A DNA stretch of 64,000 nucleotides from CAVSRC01 sp963730325. Lineage in GTDB: Bacteria > Pseudomonadota > Alphaproteobacteria > Rhizobiales > Kaistiaceae. Position numbers and translations under genes: made by a program. Positions 27,978-38,374 of the stretch are shown here, piece by piece. The stretch is taken from assembly GCA_963730325.1 (NCBI GenBank), contig CAVSRC010000011.1, positions 53,844-117,843 on the forward strand, in the 5' to 3' direction. The first letter of the stretch is position 1, and every line of letters begins with the position of its first letter. The notes under the pieces are model-generated. The model had not been told where the DNA came from. It was given only the letters and a program-made list of their open reading frames with translations, and did no database searches.

Positions 27978-28844
27978 ATGTCCACACCAAACGCAGCCCA
28001 TGCCGGCACCTTCAAGGTCGGCGGCGACCTCGAGGTCAACCGTTTGGGCTTCGGCGCCATGCGCATCGTCGGCCGCGGAATCTGGGGCGAACCGGCCGAC
28101 CGGCCGGAAGCCATCCGCACGCTCAAGCGCCTGCCGGCGCTCGGCGTCAATTTCATCGACACCGCCGATGCCTACGGCCCGGAGACGTCCGAGTTCCTCA
28201 TCCACGAGGCCCTTCACCCCTACCCGGCCGGCATGGTCGTCGCCACCAAGGGCGGCAATACGCGCACCGGCCCCGACCGGTGGATCGCCGTCGGCCGGCC
28301 CGAATACCTCATTCAGCAGGCCCATCTCAGCCGCCGGCGCCTTGGCGTCGAGGTCATCGACCTGTGGCAGCTCCACCGCATCGATTCGAAGGTGCCGCGC
28401 GACGAGCAGTTCGCCGCCATCAAGGCGCTCCTCGACGACGGCGTCATCCGCTATGCGGGCTTGAGCGAAGTTTCGGTCGAGGAGATCGAGGCGGCGTCGA
28501 AGTTCTTCAAGGTGGCGACGGTGCAGAACCGCTACAACCTCACCGACCGGCACAGCGAGGCGGTGCTCGACTATTGCGAGGCAGAGGGGATCGGCTTCAT
28601 CCCCTGGGCGCCGCTCTCCGCCGGCCATGTCGCGGGATCGCAGATCGAGGCGATCGCCAAGCGCCACAAGGTCACCCCCTCGGAGATCGCGCTGGCGTGG
28701 CTGCTCAAGCGCAGCCCGGTGATGCTGCCCATCCCCGGCACCTCCAAGGTGGCCCATCTGGAGGAAAACGTGGCGGCAGCCGACATCCAGCTCAGCGATG
28801 CCGAGTTCGCCACCCTCGACGAAGAAGGCAAGGCGGCGGCCTGA
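27978..28844 (+). CDS. Aldo/keto reductase
   Basis: A 288-residue NADPH-dependent oxidoreductase of the AKR superfamily. It has RLGFGAMRIVG near the N-terminus, the catalytic Asp and Tyr in NFIDTADAYGPE, the Lys in VVATKGG, a conserved His in WQLHRID, and the cofactor region LLKRSPVMLPIPGTSKVAHLEENV. Substrate is unknown. The gene stands alone and is followed by a strong terminator. Confidence 0.92.
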   Translation: MSTPNAAHAGTFKVGGDLEVNRLGFGAMRIVGRGIWGEPADRPEAIRTLKRLPALGVNFIDTADAYGPETSEFLIHEALHPYPAGMVVATKGGNTRTGPDRWIAVGRPEYLIQQAHLSRRRLGVEVIDLWQLHRIDSKVPRDEQFAAIKALLDDGVIRYAGLSEVSVEEIEAASKFFKVATVQNRYNLTDRHSEAVLDYCEAEGIGFIPWAPLSAGHVAGSQIEAIAKRHKVTPSEIALAWLLKRSPVMLPIPGTSKVAHLEENVAAADIQLSDAEFATLDEEGKAAA

Positions 28845-29164
28845 CGACACGAACGCGTAGCAAAGGGCGGGCTTCGGCCCGCCCTTTTTCTGACTCCGAA
28901 TCATTGCAGCGATTCGCTTCGACGGCGAATCGGATGTCGCAAGGGGATTCCTGTCGCGCTTGTGAACAGTGGGCGAGTCTCAAGTCATGACTTTGCGTCG
29001 CTGGCGAGCGTGGTAAACAGATCATGAAGGCGGGCGACACGCGCCGTCTTCATCGGGCCCGTCGGGGCTGGGATTTGTACCCTCGTATCGTGGGCAGCGT
29101 CGCCGGCAGACACCGGAGAGTTCCACTATGCGGGGACGCTAGAGGCTGAGGGACGGAAGGCACC
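28845..29164. other. Intergenic region upstream of dnaB
   Basis: A 320-base gap without a gene. After the terminator at 28862 it holds a hairpin GATTCGC / GCGAATC (about 28911-28929) and a 12-base palindrome AAGTCATGACTT (28982-28993), which could belong to the dnaB promoter region. Confidence 0.6.
28862..28889 (+). terminator. Intrinsic terminator after the aldo/keto reductase gene
   Basis: A perfect stem GGGCGGGC-TTCG-GCCCGCCC, extended by AAA/TTT, is followed by TTTTT, 18 bases after the stop codon. This is a textbook intrinsic terminator with a stable UUCG loop. Confidence 0.92.
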
Positions 29165-30661
29165 ATGGCATTCGCGGTTCGCGCGGTCGCCGACAACACG
29201 ACCAACGAGACCTATCGCACCGCGCCGCAGAACGTCGAGGCGGAACAGGCGCTGCTCGGCGCCATCCTGGTCAACAACGAGGCGTTCTACCGGGTCTCCG
29301 ATTTCCTCGAGCCGCAGCATTTCTTCGAGCCGGTCCACAAGGCGATCTTCGATGTCGCGGGCCAGCTCATCCGCGCCGGCAAGACCGCCACGCCGGTCAC
29401 CATCAAGACCTTCCTGCCCGCCGATCTGGCCATCGGCGACATCAACCTGGCCACCTACCTCGCCCGCCTTGCGGCGGAGGCGACCACCATCATCAATGCC
29501 GAGGACTATGGTCGCACGGTCTACGACCTGGCGCTGCGCCGCTCGCTCATCGGCATCGGCGAGGACATGGTCAATGTCGCCTATGACGCCACCGTCGAGC
29601 AGACGCCGGGGGCGCAGATCGAGGAGGCCGAGAAGCGGCTTTTCGACCTCGCCGAGAAGGGCCAGTACGGCGCCGGCTTCCAGGATTTCGGGACGGCGCT
29701 GAACAGCGCCATCGACCTCGCCAGCGCCGCCTACAAGCGCGACGGACACCTGTCGGGCTTCGCCACCGGGCTCGACGATCTCGACAAGCTGATGGGCGGG
29801 CTGCAGGCATCGGACCTCATCATCGTCGCCGGCCGACCGGGCATGGGCAAATCGGCGCTGGCCACCAATGTCGGCTTCAATATCGCCAAGGCGTGGCGCG
29901 GCGAGTTGCAGCCGGACGGCTCGATGAAGTCGGTCGATGGCGGCATTGTCGGCCTGTTCTCGCTGGAAATGTCGGCCGAACAGCTTGCCACCCGCATCAT
30001 CGCCGAACAGTCCGGCGTGTCCTCGGCCAATATACGCCGCGGCCGTATCGACGAGGCCGATTTCACGCGCATCGTCGAGGCGTCACGCGAGATGCAGCGC
30101 ATCCCCCTCTACATCGACCAGACCGGCGGCCTTTCGATCGCACAGCTCGCCGCCCGCGCCCGCCGGCTCAAGCGCCAGCGCGGCCTCGACCTTCTGATCA
30201 TCGACTATATCCAGCTTCTCGTCGGCACCTCGCGGCGCTCGTCCGAGAACCGCGTGCAGGAAATCACCGAGATCACCACGATGCTGAAGGCGCTGGCCAA
30301 GGAACTCGGCGTTCCGATCATCGCTCTGTCGCAGCTCTCGCGCCAGGTGGAGCAGCGCGAGGACAAGCGCCCGCAGCTCTCCGACCTGCGCGAGTCGGGC
30401 TCCATCGAGCAGGACGCCGACGTGGTGCTCTTCATCTTCCGCGAGGAGTACTACCTGAAGAACAAGATGCCCAAGGAGGGCACGGAAGAGTTCTTCAAAT
30501 GGCAGGCGGAGATGGACACGGCGCACGGCATCGCCGAGGTCATCATCGGCAAGCAGCGCCACGGACCGACGGGCACCGTGCGTCTGCACTTCGCCGACGA
30601 GTTCACGCGCTTCTCCAACCTCGCCAGGGACGACGCCTATCCGGTGCCGTTCGAGGGGTAG
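29165..30661 (+). CDS. dnaB: Replicative DNA helicase
   Basis: A 498-residue hexameric helicase. The N-terminal primase-interacting domain begins after TAPQNVEAEQALLGAILVN. The RecA-like C-terminal domain has Walker A GRPGMGKSALATN (about 222-234), the Walker B region LLIIDYIQLL, SQLSRQVEQREDKRP, and DLRESGSIEQDADVV. It unwinds DNA ahead of the replisome. No intein is present. Together with rplI upstream and alr-radA downstream it forms the common alphaproteobacterial order, here interrupted by several unrelated genes. Confidence 0.97.
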   Translation: MAFAVRAVADNTTNETYRTAPQNVEAEQALLGAILVNNEAFYRVSDFLEPQHFFEPVHKAIFDVAGQLIRAGKTATPVTIKTFLPADLAIGDINLATYLARLAAEATTIINAEDYGRTVYDLALRRSLIGIGEDMVNVAYDATVEQTPGAQIEEAEKRLFDLAEKGQYGAGFQDFGTALNSAIDLASAAYKRDGHLSGFATGLDDLDKLMGGLQASDLIIVAGRPGMGKSALATNVGFNIAKAWRGELQPDGSMKSVDGGIVGLFSLEMSAEQLATRIIAEQSGVSSANIRRGRIDEADFTRIVEASREMQRIPLYIDQTGGLSIAQLAARARRLKRQRGLDLLIIDYIQLLVGTSRRSSENRVQEITEITTMLKALAKELGVPIIALSQLSRQVEQREDKRPQLSDLRESGSIEQDADVVLFIFREEYYLKNKMPKEGTEEFFKWQAEMDTAHGIAEVIIGKQRHGPTGTVRLHFADEFTRFSNLARDDAYPVPFEG

Positions 30662-30866
30662 CGCCAGGCTCAGTTTCCTCTTCCGTCAACTCCGCCCCCT
30701 CTTCGTCACCTCCGCCTCGCCGGAGGAGGACGGCCCAGAGATTGGGGTCAAGCGCGCCCGGCCGCTGACCGACGCCGCCTGACGCGCCCGTCGCGGCAAA
30801 TGGCCCGCGACCGTGCCCTCCCCCGCCGAATTCCTGTAAGCTGCCGGCAACTGAGGGAGTCAACGC

Positions 30867-31403
30867 ATGTTCAAGTGGCTGTTCGGCAACAAGGGTGAAG
30901 GCGGCGGCGGCGACCAGGCAAGCGGAACCAAGGAGCTGCTCGTCGTCAGCCGCACGGTGGCAGCGACGCCGGAGCGCGCCTTCGCCGTGTTCGTCGACGA
31001 ATTCGGCACGTGGTGGCCGGCGCAATACACGCTTGCCGGCGGCAATCTCGCCGAGATCGTGATCGAGCCGAAAATGAACGGCCGCGCCATCGAGCGCGAC
31101 AAGGCCGGCGGCGAGACCGTCTGGGGCACGGTGCTGTCCTTCCTGCGTCCGCGCCATCTGGTGCTGGCCTGGCAGATCTCGCCGGATCGCGCGGTCATCG
31201 ACAACGAGGCGAGCGCCAGCCGCGTCGACGTGCGCTTCGTCGCGCAGGACGACGGCACCACCGAGGTGGTGCTCGTGCACCGCGACTTCCCCCGCCACGG
31301 CGCCGGCTGGGAGAAGTACCGCCAGAAGATGAGCGTCAGGGAGGGCGGCTGGCCGCTGCTCATGGACCGCTACGCCAAGGCGGTCGCCGGCGAGGCCCCC
31401 TGA
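30867..31403 (+). CDS. SRPBCC-fold protein
   Basis: A 178-residue protein. Residues about 25-175 show the AHSA1/START-like hydrophobic-cavity fold pattern (VSRTVAATPERAFAVFVDEFGTWWP, then GTVLSFLRPRHLVLAWQI, GTTEVVLVHRDF, and a C-terminal GGWPLLMDRYAKAV). Such proteins bind hydrophobic ligands or assist Hsp90. The ligand cannot be told. It starts MFKWLFGNKGEGGGG with a glycine-rich linker. GAGGGAG is a good ribosome-binding site. It lies alone between dnaB and a convergent small gene. Confidence 0.75.
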   Translation: MFKWLFGNKGEGGGGDQASGTKELLVVSRTVAATPERAFAVFVDEFGTWWPAQYTLAGGNLAEIVIEPKMNGRAIERDKAGGETVWGTVLSFLRPRHLVLAWQISPDRAVIDNEASASRVDVRFVAQDDGTTEVVLVHRDFPRHGAGWEKYRQKMSVREGGWPLLMDRYAKAVAGEAP

Positions 31404-31430
31404 ACCCACCCGGCAACCAGTCCTTTCCGG

Positions 31431-31766
31431 TCACATCGTCATGTCAGGCTTGACGAAGCAGTAGATGGTGCGGTTCGGGCCGGCGCAGACATAGGCATCG
31501 CCGTCGATCGACCGCTTGGCCAGCTCCTTGTTGGGCGGGATCGGCGTCCACTTGCCCTCGACTGTCGCCCACCACTGGCCTTGCCGCCAGTCGGCCTTGG
31601 CCCGGTGGCAATCGGAAATGTCGCAACAGGAAATGCTCGTGCCCGGTATGGTCAGGCTGCCGAACCAGGCGTGACGATCCTCGCCCTTGGCGAGCGCGGC
31701 GAACGAGACAGCGACGAGGCCGGCGAGAAAGACGCCGCCGAGGCGGCGCGTGCGGTGATGATCCAT
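31431..31766 (-). CDS. Small exported protein of unknown function
   Basis: A 111-residue protein with an N-terminal signal sequence (RRLGGVFLAGLVAVSFAALAKG). The mature part has five Cys, in CCDISDC and in the C-terminal YVCAGPNRTIYCFV, that could form disulfides in the periplasm. Short Cys-rich alphaproteobacterial proteins ending in this pattern are common but uncharacterised. The ATG at 31766 was chosen, with AGGAG eight bases upstream, over a GTG at 31775. The gene is convergent with the SRPBCC gene and divergent from alr. Confidence 0.7.
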   Translation of the reverse strand: MDHHRTRRLGGVFLAGLVAVSFAALAKGEDRHAWFGSLTIPGTSISCCDISDCHRAKADWRQGQWWATVEGKWTPIPPNKELAKRSIDGDAYVCAGPNRTIYCFVKPDMTM

Positions 31767-31802
31767 GGTCCTCACTCCTGAGACCGAATCATCCTCCCTC
31801 GT

Positions 31803-31829
31803 GCGCCATGCTGCGTTGCAGCAAGGCGC
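31803..31829. promoter_or_regulatory. Hairpin between divergent small gene and alr
   Basis: GCGCC-A-TGCTGC and GCAGCA-A-GGCGC pair around a GTT loop, with one A/A mismatch. The position in a divergent intergenic region suggests a regulatory or promoter-proximal structure; function unknown. Confidence 0.35.
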
Positions 31830-31937
31830 CTGTCACGCCACAACTTTCGGCGGCATCGCCCACGCCTTGTGCAGAAATCCGGCGGGCGCCGTCGCGTGAG
31901 ACGCGTCTTCGCCGGAAATCCCCTGTATGCTGGCGCC

Positions 31938-33062
31938 ATGGTTTCGACACCTGAATCGCTTGCCCCCGGCGGCCGCATGACCGTCGATCTCGTGGCGCTT
32001 TCCGCCAACTGGAAGGCGCTGGCCGATCACGTTGCCGGCGGCGGCCACGCCACGGCCGCGGTGGTCAAGGGCGACGGCTATGGCAGCGGACTGGAGCAGG
32101 CCGGGCGGACGCTGGCCGAGGCCGGCTGCACGACCTTCTTCGTCGCTCTGCCCGACGAGGGGCGCCGCCTGCGCGCCACCCTGCCCGATGCGGTCATCTA
32201 CGTGCTCAATGGGTTGATCGGCGGCGCCGACGCCTATGCCCGCGCCGACATCCGCCCGGTGCTGGGCTCCTGGCCGGAGATCGAGGAATGGGTCGCCTTC
32301 CGCAAGGCCGGCGGGACGACCGGCGCGGCGGTCCACGTCGATACCGGCATGAACCGCCTCGGCCTGACGCTGCACGAGACGCTCGACCTCAGCCGCGACG
32401 CCAGGCTGTTCGCCACGCTGGCGCCGGACCTCATCATCTCGCATCTGGCCTGCGCCGACACGCCGGAGCACCCGATGAACCGCCGCCAGCTGGCGCTGTT
32501 CAGCGAGGTCAGGGCCGAGTTTCCCGGCCTGCCGGCGTCGCTTGCCAACTCGGCCGGCGTGTTCCTCGGGCCCGACTATCATTTCGACCTGGTGCGCCCC
32601 GGCATCGCGCTTTATGGCGGTGTCGCCGTGCAGGGGGTGACCAACCCCATGCGCGCCGTGGTGACGCTGGAGGCGCGCGTGCTGGCCGTGCGCGAGGCGG
32701 AGGAAGGCGAGACGGTGGGCTATGGGGCGACCCGGAGCCTGAAGGGAACCACCCGGCTGGCCACCCTCTCCATCGGCTACGCCGACGGCTATCATCGCCT
32801 TGCCGGCGGCAGCGACGAGCGGCCCGGCGCCTGGGCGTGGGTGCGCGGCCAGCGGGCGCCGCTCGCCGGGCGGGTGTCGATGGATCTCATCACCATCGAC
32901 GTCACCAGCATCCCCGGCGTCATGCGCGGCGACTGGGTCGAGATGTTCGGCCGGCACATCCCGGTGGACGAGGTCGCCCGCCATGCCGGCACCATCGGCT
33001 ACGAGCTCCTGACCGGCCTCGGCCGGCGCTACGAGCGGGTCTATGTCGGCGGGCCCGATTGA
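31938..33062 (+). CDS. alr: Alanine racemase
   Basis: A 374-residue PLP-dependent enzyme that makes D-alanine for peptidoglycan. The PLP lysine is in AAVVKGDGYGSG (about residue 39); the family usually has KANAYGHG here, so the segment is slightly divergent. The substrate-loop DTGMNRLGL and the catalytic-tyrosine region SIGYADGYHR are present, as is VSMDLITID. The position between dnaB and radA is the usual alphaproteobacterial location. The start is uncertain; an ATG at 31977 would also fit. Confidence 0.92.
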   Translation: MVSTPESLAPGGRMTVDLVALSANWKALADHVAGGGHATAAVVKGDGYGSGLEQAGRTLAEAGCTTFFVALPDEGRRLRATLPDAVIYVLNGLIGGADAYARADIRPVLGSWPEIEEWVAFRKAGGTTGAAVHVDTGMNRLGLTLHETLDLSRDARLFATLAPDLIISHLACADTPEHPMNRRQLALFSEVRAEFPGLPASLANSAGVFLGPDYHFDLVRPGIALYGGVAVQGVTNPMRAVVTLEARVLAVREAEEGETVGYGATRSLKGTTRLATLSIGYADGYHRLAGGSDERPGAWAWVRGQRAPLAGRVSMDLITIDVTSIPGVMRGDWVEMFGRHIPVDEVARHAGTIGYELLTGLGRRYERVYVGGPD

Positions 33063-33174
33063 TCCGCCTTACACGTGGCTGCCCGCCTGAGTTGCTTTTC
33101 AACCCTGCGGTTGCGTGGCATCGTTTTCTGCATCCTTATGGGGAATGGGCGGCTTCTTGGGGGAGGAGTTCGGC

Positions 33175-33375
33175 ATGGCATTCAGGACCGCAGAACTCGA
33201 CGGCAAATTGGTCGTCATCATCGACGATAGCCAGCTTGCGACGGCCGTGAAATCTCTTGCCTACGCCTGGCAAGAGGCGACGGATACCGACGAACGCGTC
33301 GAACAGATGGTGGCTTTCATCTCCGAGCTTTATGCCGATCTGGCCCATACCGACGTTCAGGACTGGTGCATCTAG
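33175..33375 (+). CDS. Small hypothetical cytoplasmic protein
   Basis: A 66-residue acidic protein (MAFRTAELDGKLVVIIDDSQ at the start) with no recognised domain. A strong GGGAGGAG lies seven bases before the ATG at 33175, which supports real translation; an in-frame start at 33115 would add 20 residues. There is no signal peptide or membrane segment. It stands between alr and an 0.8 kb non-coding stretch. Confidence 0.6.
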   Translation: MAFRTAELDGKLVVIIDDSQLATAVKSLAYAWQEATDTDERVEQMVAFISELYADLAHTDVQDWCI

Positions 33376-33900
33376 ATTCGGCCGCTCGCGGGGATAGTCC
33401 GTCACCTTATCCCCCTCTCCAGGCCGACCCGATACTGGCTTCATCCCCGCCCGCGAAGGGGCGCGCTCATGAGGCGTCTTGCAGCGTGGGGCGGGGTGCG
33501 GTGTCCGTCGTTTCCGCCTCGCAAGCGGAGCGGCGTGGGCTCGGAAGCCCGCCAGCGGAGACGCTCGTCTCCGCCGCGCGCCATTGCCCCGAAAGGGCAG
33601 CGCTAAAGGCAGGCGAGGGTCAGCCACGGCCAGTGCGATACGGGAAACCGGCATCGGCGCCGTGGTGGTCCAAAGGTCGGTCGTCCGGATGGAGCCGCCT
33701 TGCCCTCGTCTCGGGTCCCAGGCGGGAGCGGAGCAAAAACCACCGCGGCGGGCGCTCGGCTGAGCGCCACCACTGGACTACCCGACGCGGCACTCATCGA
33801 GCGCCCGCCACCCCCTCGTCCAGGCGAGGAGGACGTTCTTTGAAAGGTCAAAACCCGGCGTCAAACCGACGCGCGGGAACGAGCTTCCGTGTCCCATCCC

Positions 33901-34005
33901 CCGTTCGTCCCCGCGCAGGCGGGGACCCAGGCGAGAGTCGATGTTGAAGCGAGGGGCTCGCGGCCAATCCGGCCTGGATGCCCGACCGGAGTCGGGCATG
34001 AACGG
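33901..34005. repeat. Palindromic repeat element, copy B (opposite orientation to copy A)
   Basis: A 105-base element bounded by CCGTTC and GAACGG. It holds hairpins GTCCCCGC / GCGGGGAC (33907-33926, loop GCAG) and ATGCCCGAC / GTCGGGCAT (33978-33999, loop CGGA). Read on the minus strand it has the same order of parts as copy A at 12474-12561, with a longer central spacer. Confidence 0.75.
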
Positions 34006-34042
34006 AGTGTGTTGTGGGGACCTGCCCCACGCTCCTTCGTCA

Positions 34043-34060
34043 TTCCGGCGAACGCCGGAA
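34043..34060. repeat. Perfect palindrome TTCCGGCGAACGCCGGAA
   Basis: Eight-base arms with a two-base centre, 38 bases beyond repeat copy B. It looks like a third component of a mosaic repeat. Confidence 0.6.
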
Positions 34061-34206
34061 GCCGGACGGCTTCGGCGAAGCTCAGCCGCGGGCGCGCGCC
34101 GCGTCCGGGGAACACAAGAATGCGTTGCGCATGCAGTGCCGAAACCCCGCTCGCCTCCCCCCATTGCCTTCGGCACCGATCCATGAGAACATAACAAGAA
34201 CACGAA

Positions 34207-35616
<1,410 letters not shown>

Positions 35617-35701
35617 AACCGGTCAATATTCCCCGTTGGGTTTGGCCGCCGGCCCGGCTATCCTGACTGGAAGGGGGGCGCTGTCGGAGCTTCGTCAAGC
35701 T

Positions 35702-36037
35702 ATGATCGCGTCGAGAATTGTCGTTGTTTCAGCGATGGCCATCGCCTGTCTTGTCACCACGATTGCCTCTTCCGATGCGGCCGTTAGGCGCCACCTGCGG
35801 TGTGTTGCCAGTACCGGCCTCGGTCTCGCGCCGCCTTTCGATCAGGTTGGCGCCGGAGGCGTGCGGATCACCAACCAGTGGTCTTTCACCATCCCCGCCA
35901 ACACCACCTATACGGTTCGCGTTGGCCGCAATCCTTTGTTCCGGGTGAAGCGTGCGCAGGCGCTCGGCCCCGGCCAATCCTTCTTGATATCCTCCGGGAC
36001 GGGAGCCGGACGCTGCATGGCCACAGTCCCCGGTTAG
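35702..36037 (+). CDS. Small exported protein of unknown function
   Basis: A 111-residue protein starting MIASRIVVVSAMAIACLV with a clear signal peptide ending near DAAV. The mature part is short, beta-rich in appearance (ITNQWSFTIPANTTYTVRVG) and has two Cys (C-V-A and GRCMA), one near each end. No family was recognised. An upstream in-frame start would put 39 residues before the signal peptide and is unlikely. It lies between radA and cvpA and may share their transcript. Confidence 0.6.
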   Translation: MIASRIVVVSAMAIACLVTTIASSDAAVRRHLRCVASTGLGLAPPFDQVGAGGVRITNQWSFTIPANTTYTVRVGRNPLFRVKRAQALGPGQSFLISSGTGAGRCMATVPG

Positions 36038-36058
36038 CCATCGCAGCTCTCCACAAGC

Positions 36059-36088
36059 GCGAGCGGCCGGGCTGGCACCGCCGCTCGC
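36059..36088 (+). terminator. Hairpin without T-run after the small exported gene
   Basis: GCGAGCGGC (36059-36067) pairs perfectly with GCCGCTCGC (36080-36088) around a 12-base loop, 21 bases after the stop codon. No T-run follows, so any termination is probably weak or Rho-assisted. Confidence 0.4.
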
Positions 36089-36258
36089 ACCTTCATCAGC
36101 CCGAAAAAGCATTTGCTCCCATCGCCTTGTGCCGCTATTCGGACACGCATATTCCAAGAGCGTGGGCCGGGTCGGGGACTGGCGAGCGTGCCCGGCACAC
36201 GCCCAAGCCGCCAGAATCGTGCTAGAGCCTTTCTCGGCCGCAGCCAGTCCGTGAGATC

Positions 36259-36891
36259 ATGCCATCGCTCCTTGACGCCATCGTCCTCGTGGTCGTGCTC
36301 GTTTCCGCCCTGCTCGCGATGCTGCGCGGCTTTGTGCGCGAGGTGCTGACCCTGGTGTCGTGGGCAGCAGCAGCGGCAGCGGCCTACCTGCTCTACAAGC
36401 TGCCATTGCCGCTGGTGAAATCCTTCCTCAACAACAACACCGCCGCGATCATCGTCTCTGCGGCAGCCATCTTCCTGCTGGCGCTGATCATCGTCAGCTT
36501 CATCTCGATGAAGACGGCAGACTTCGTTCTCGACAGCCGCGTCGGGGCCGTCGACCGCGGGCTCGGCTTCCTCTACGGGGCGGCGCGCGGGCTGCTGCTG
36601 ATGGTCGTGGCGCAGGCGTTCTTCCTGTGGCTGGCGCAGACGACGCCCGGCTGGATGGCGAATTCCAGGAGCATGCCTATATTGGAATCCTTGGGCATCC
36701 AGCTCATGGATGCGCTGCCGCAGGATCTGGAAGCTCAGTTGAAGAAGGTTTTCGGCCGCGGCGGCTCAAGCGACGACGCCAGCCAGGCACCTGTCAGTCC
36801 GGACGATGCCGCCAACGCCCCGGCTGACACCGGCCCAAGCGATGCTTCACGCCAGCAGCTTGACCAGTTGATCGAAAATGGCGGCAACTGA
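36259..36891 (+). CDS. cvpA: CvpA family membrane protein
   Basis: A 210-residue protein with four membrane segments in the first 125 residues, starting MPSLLDAIVLVVVLVSALLAMLRGFVREVL, the CvpA pattern. A soluble C-terminal tail of about 70 residues is Asp/Ser/Pro-rich. CvpA was named for colicin V production, but its general role is unclear and linked to envelope stress. It precedes purF by 19 bases, the classical cvpA-purF operon. Confidence 0.92.
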   Translation: MPSLLDAIVLVVVLVSALLAMLRGFVREVLTLVSWAAAAAAAYLLYKLPLPLVKSFLNNNTAAIIVSAAAIFLLALIIVSFISMKTADFVLDSRVGAVDRGLGFLYGAARGLLLMVVAQAFFLWLAQTTPGWMANSRSMPILESLGIQLMDALPQDLEAQLKKVFGRGGSSDDASQAPVSPDDAANAPADTGPSDASRQQLDQLIENGGN

Positions 36892-36910
36892 GACCCGCGG
36901 GAAACCGCCT

Positions 36911-38371
36911 ATGAACCAGCTGACGACGCAGCCCTTTGACGACGACAAGCTGCGCGAGGAGTGCGGCGTTTTCGGCGTCTTCGGCCATCCCGATGCCGCG
37001 GCGCTCACCGTGCTCGGCCTGCATGCGCTCCAGCATCGCGGCCAGGAGGCCTCGGGCATCATCTCCTACGACGGTGAGGGCTTCCATGCCGAGCGTCACG
37101 TCGGTCTGGTCGGCGATACCTTCACCCATCCGAGCGTGGTCGCCAACCTGCCCGGCGACCGCGCCATCGGCCACAACCGCTATTCGACCCATGGCGGCTC
37201 GATCGAGCACAACATCCAGCCGCTGTTCGCCCAGTTCTCCGGCGGCGGCTTTGCCGTCGCCCACAACGGCAACCTGACCAACGCGTTCGCCCTGCAGGAC
37301 CAGCTCCAGCGCCGCGGTTCGATCTTTCAGTCGACCTCGGACACCGAGGTCATCCCGCATCTCATCGCCACGTCGAGCCGCACCCTGCTGGTCGACCGCA
37401 TCGTCGACGCCCTGCAGAAGATCGAGGGCGCCTGGTCGCTGGTCTGCCTGTCGACCAAGAAAATGATCGGCTGCCGCGACGTGCTCGGCGTGCGCCCGCT
37501 GGTCATCGGCGACATCGACGGTGCCACCATCCTGGCTTCGGAGACCTGCGCGCTCGACATCATCGGCGCGCGTTTCGTCCGCGACGTGAAGCCCGGCGAG
37601 ATGGTCATCGTCACCGAGGACGGGATCGAGAGCCTGTTTCCCTTCGCTCCGGCGAAGAGCCGCTTCTGCATCTTCGAATACGTCTATTTCGCCCGGCCCG
37701 ATTCCACGGTCGAGGGGCGTGGCGTCTACGAAATCCGCAAGCGCATCGGCGCCGAACTCGCCCGCGAGAAGCCGGCGGGCGCCGATCTGGTCGTGCCCGT
37801 GCCCGATTCCGGCACGCCGGCCGCGATCGGTTATGCCGAGGCCGCGGGCCTGCCCTTCGATCTCGGCATCATCCGCAACCACTATATCGGCCGCACCTTC
37901 ATCGAACCGTCGGACGCCATCCGCCATATGGGCGTCCGCCTCAAGCACAATGCCAACCGCGGCGTGCTCGCAGGCAAGCGGGTGGTGCTGGTCGACGACT
38001 CGATCGTGCGCGGCACCACATCGCAGAAGATCGTGAAGATGATCCGCGAGGCCGGCGCGGCCGAGGTGCACATGCGCATCGCCAGCCCGCCGACGGTGCA
38101 TTCCTGCTTCTACGGCGTCGATACGCCGGAGGAGGCGCAGCTCATCGCCGCGCGCATGTCGATCGAGGCGATGGCCGAATTCATCAAGGTGGACAGCCTC
38201 GGCTTCCTGTCGATCAACGGGCTCTATCGCGCCGTCGGCCAGGTGGACCGCGACAACGACACGCCGCAGTTCTGCGACGCCTGTTTCACCGGCGCCTATC
38301 CGACGCGGCTCACCGACCGCGAGGCCGCCGACAACGTCCACCCCTTCCCGCGCGCGGCGGAAGTCGGCTGA
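36911..38371 (+). CDS. purF: Amidophosphoribosyltransferase
   Basis: A 486-residue enzyme, first step of purine synthesis (PRPP plus glutamine). The N-terminal nucleophile is C18 in LREECGVFGVFG, exposed after propeptide removal. The PRPP-binding VVLVDDSIVRGTT is present. Cys in FCIFEYVYF, VHSCFYG and FCDACF match the ligands of the [4Fe-4S] cluster of the Bacillus-type enzyme, so this is the Fe-S form. The ATG at 36911 was chosen over an overlapping upstream start because it gives a typical propeptide length. Confidence 0.96.
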   Translation: MNQLTTQPFDDDKLREECGVFGVFGHPDAAALTVLGLHALQHRGQEASGIISYDGEGFHAERHVGLVGDTFTHPSVVANLPGDRAIGHNRYSTHGGSIEHNIQPLFAQFSGGGFAVAHNGNLTNAFALQDQLQRRGSIFQSTSDTEVIPHLIATSSRTLLVDRIVDALQKIEGAWSLVCLSTKKMIGCRDVLGVRPLVIGDIDGATILASETCALDIIGARFVRDVKPGEMVIVTEDGIESLFPFAPAKSRFCIFEYVYFARPDSTVEGRGVYEIRKRIGAELAREKPAGADLVVPVPDSGTPAAIGYAEAAGLPFDLGIIRNHYIGRTFIEPSDAIRHMGVRLKHNANRGVLAGKRVVLVDDSIVRGTTSQKIVKMIREAGAAEVHMRIASPPTVHSCFYGVDTPEEAQLIAARMSIEAMAEFIKVDSLGFLSINGLYRAVGQVDRDNDTPQFCDACFTGAYPTRLTDREAADNVHPFPRAAEVG

Positions 38372-38374
38372 CCG

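Larger units (their letters stand above)
33376..34206. other. Long non-coding, repeat-rich stretch upstream of radA
   Basis: An 831-base gap. All long open frames here are Arg/Pro/Gly-rich and look like non-coding GC-rich DNA. It holds an inverted repeat GGCGGGCGCTCG (33747-33758) / CGAGCGCCCGCC (33798-33809), the palindromic repeat copy B (33901-34005) and a perfect palindrome at 34043-34060. It may be a graveyard of a decayed gene plus dispersed repeats. Confidence 0.6.

Noticed and set aside
33366..34030. Arg/Pro-rich open frames on both strands in the radA upstream gap
   Set aside because: Their composition and the palindromes inside them indicate non-coding DNA.
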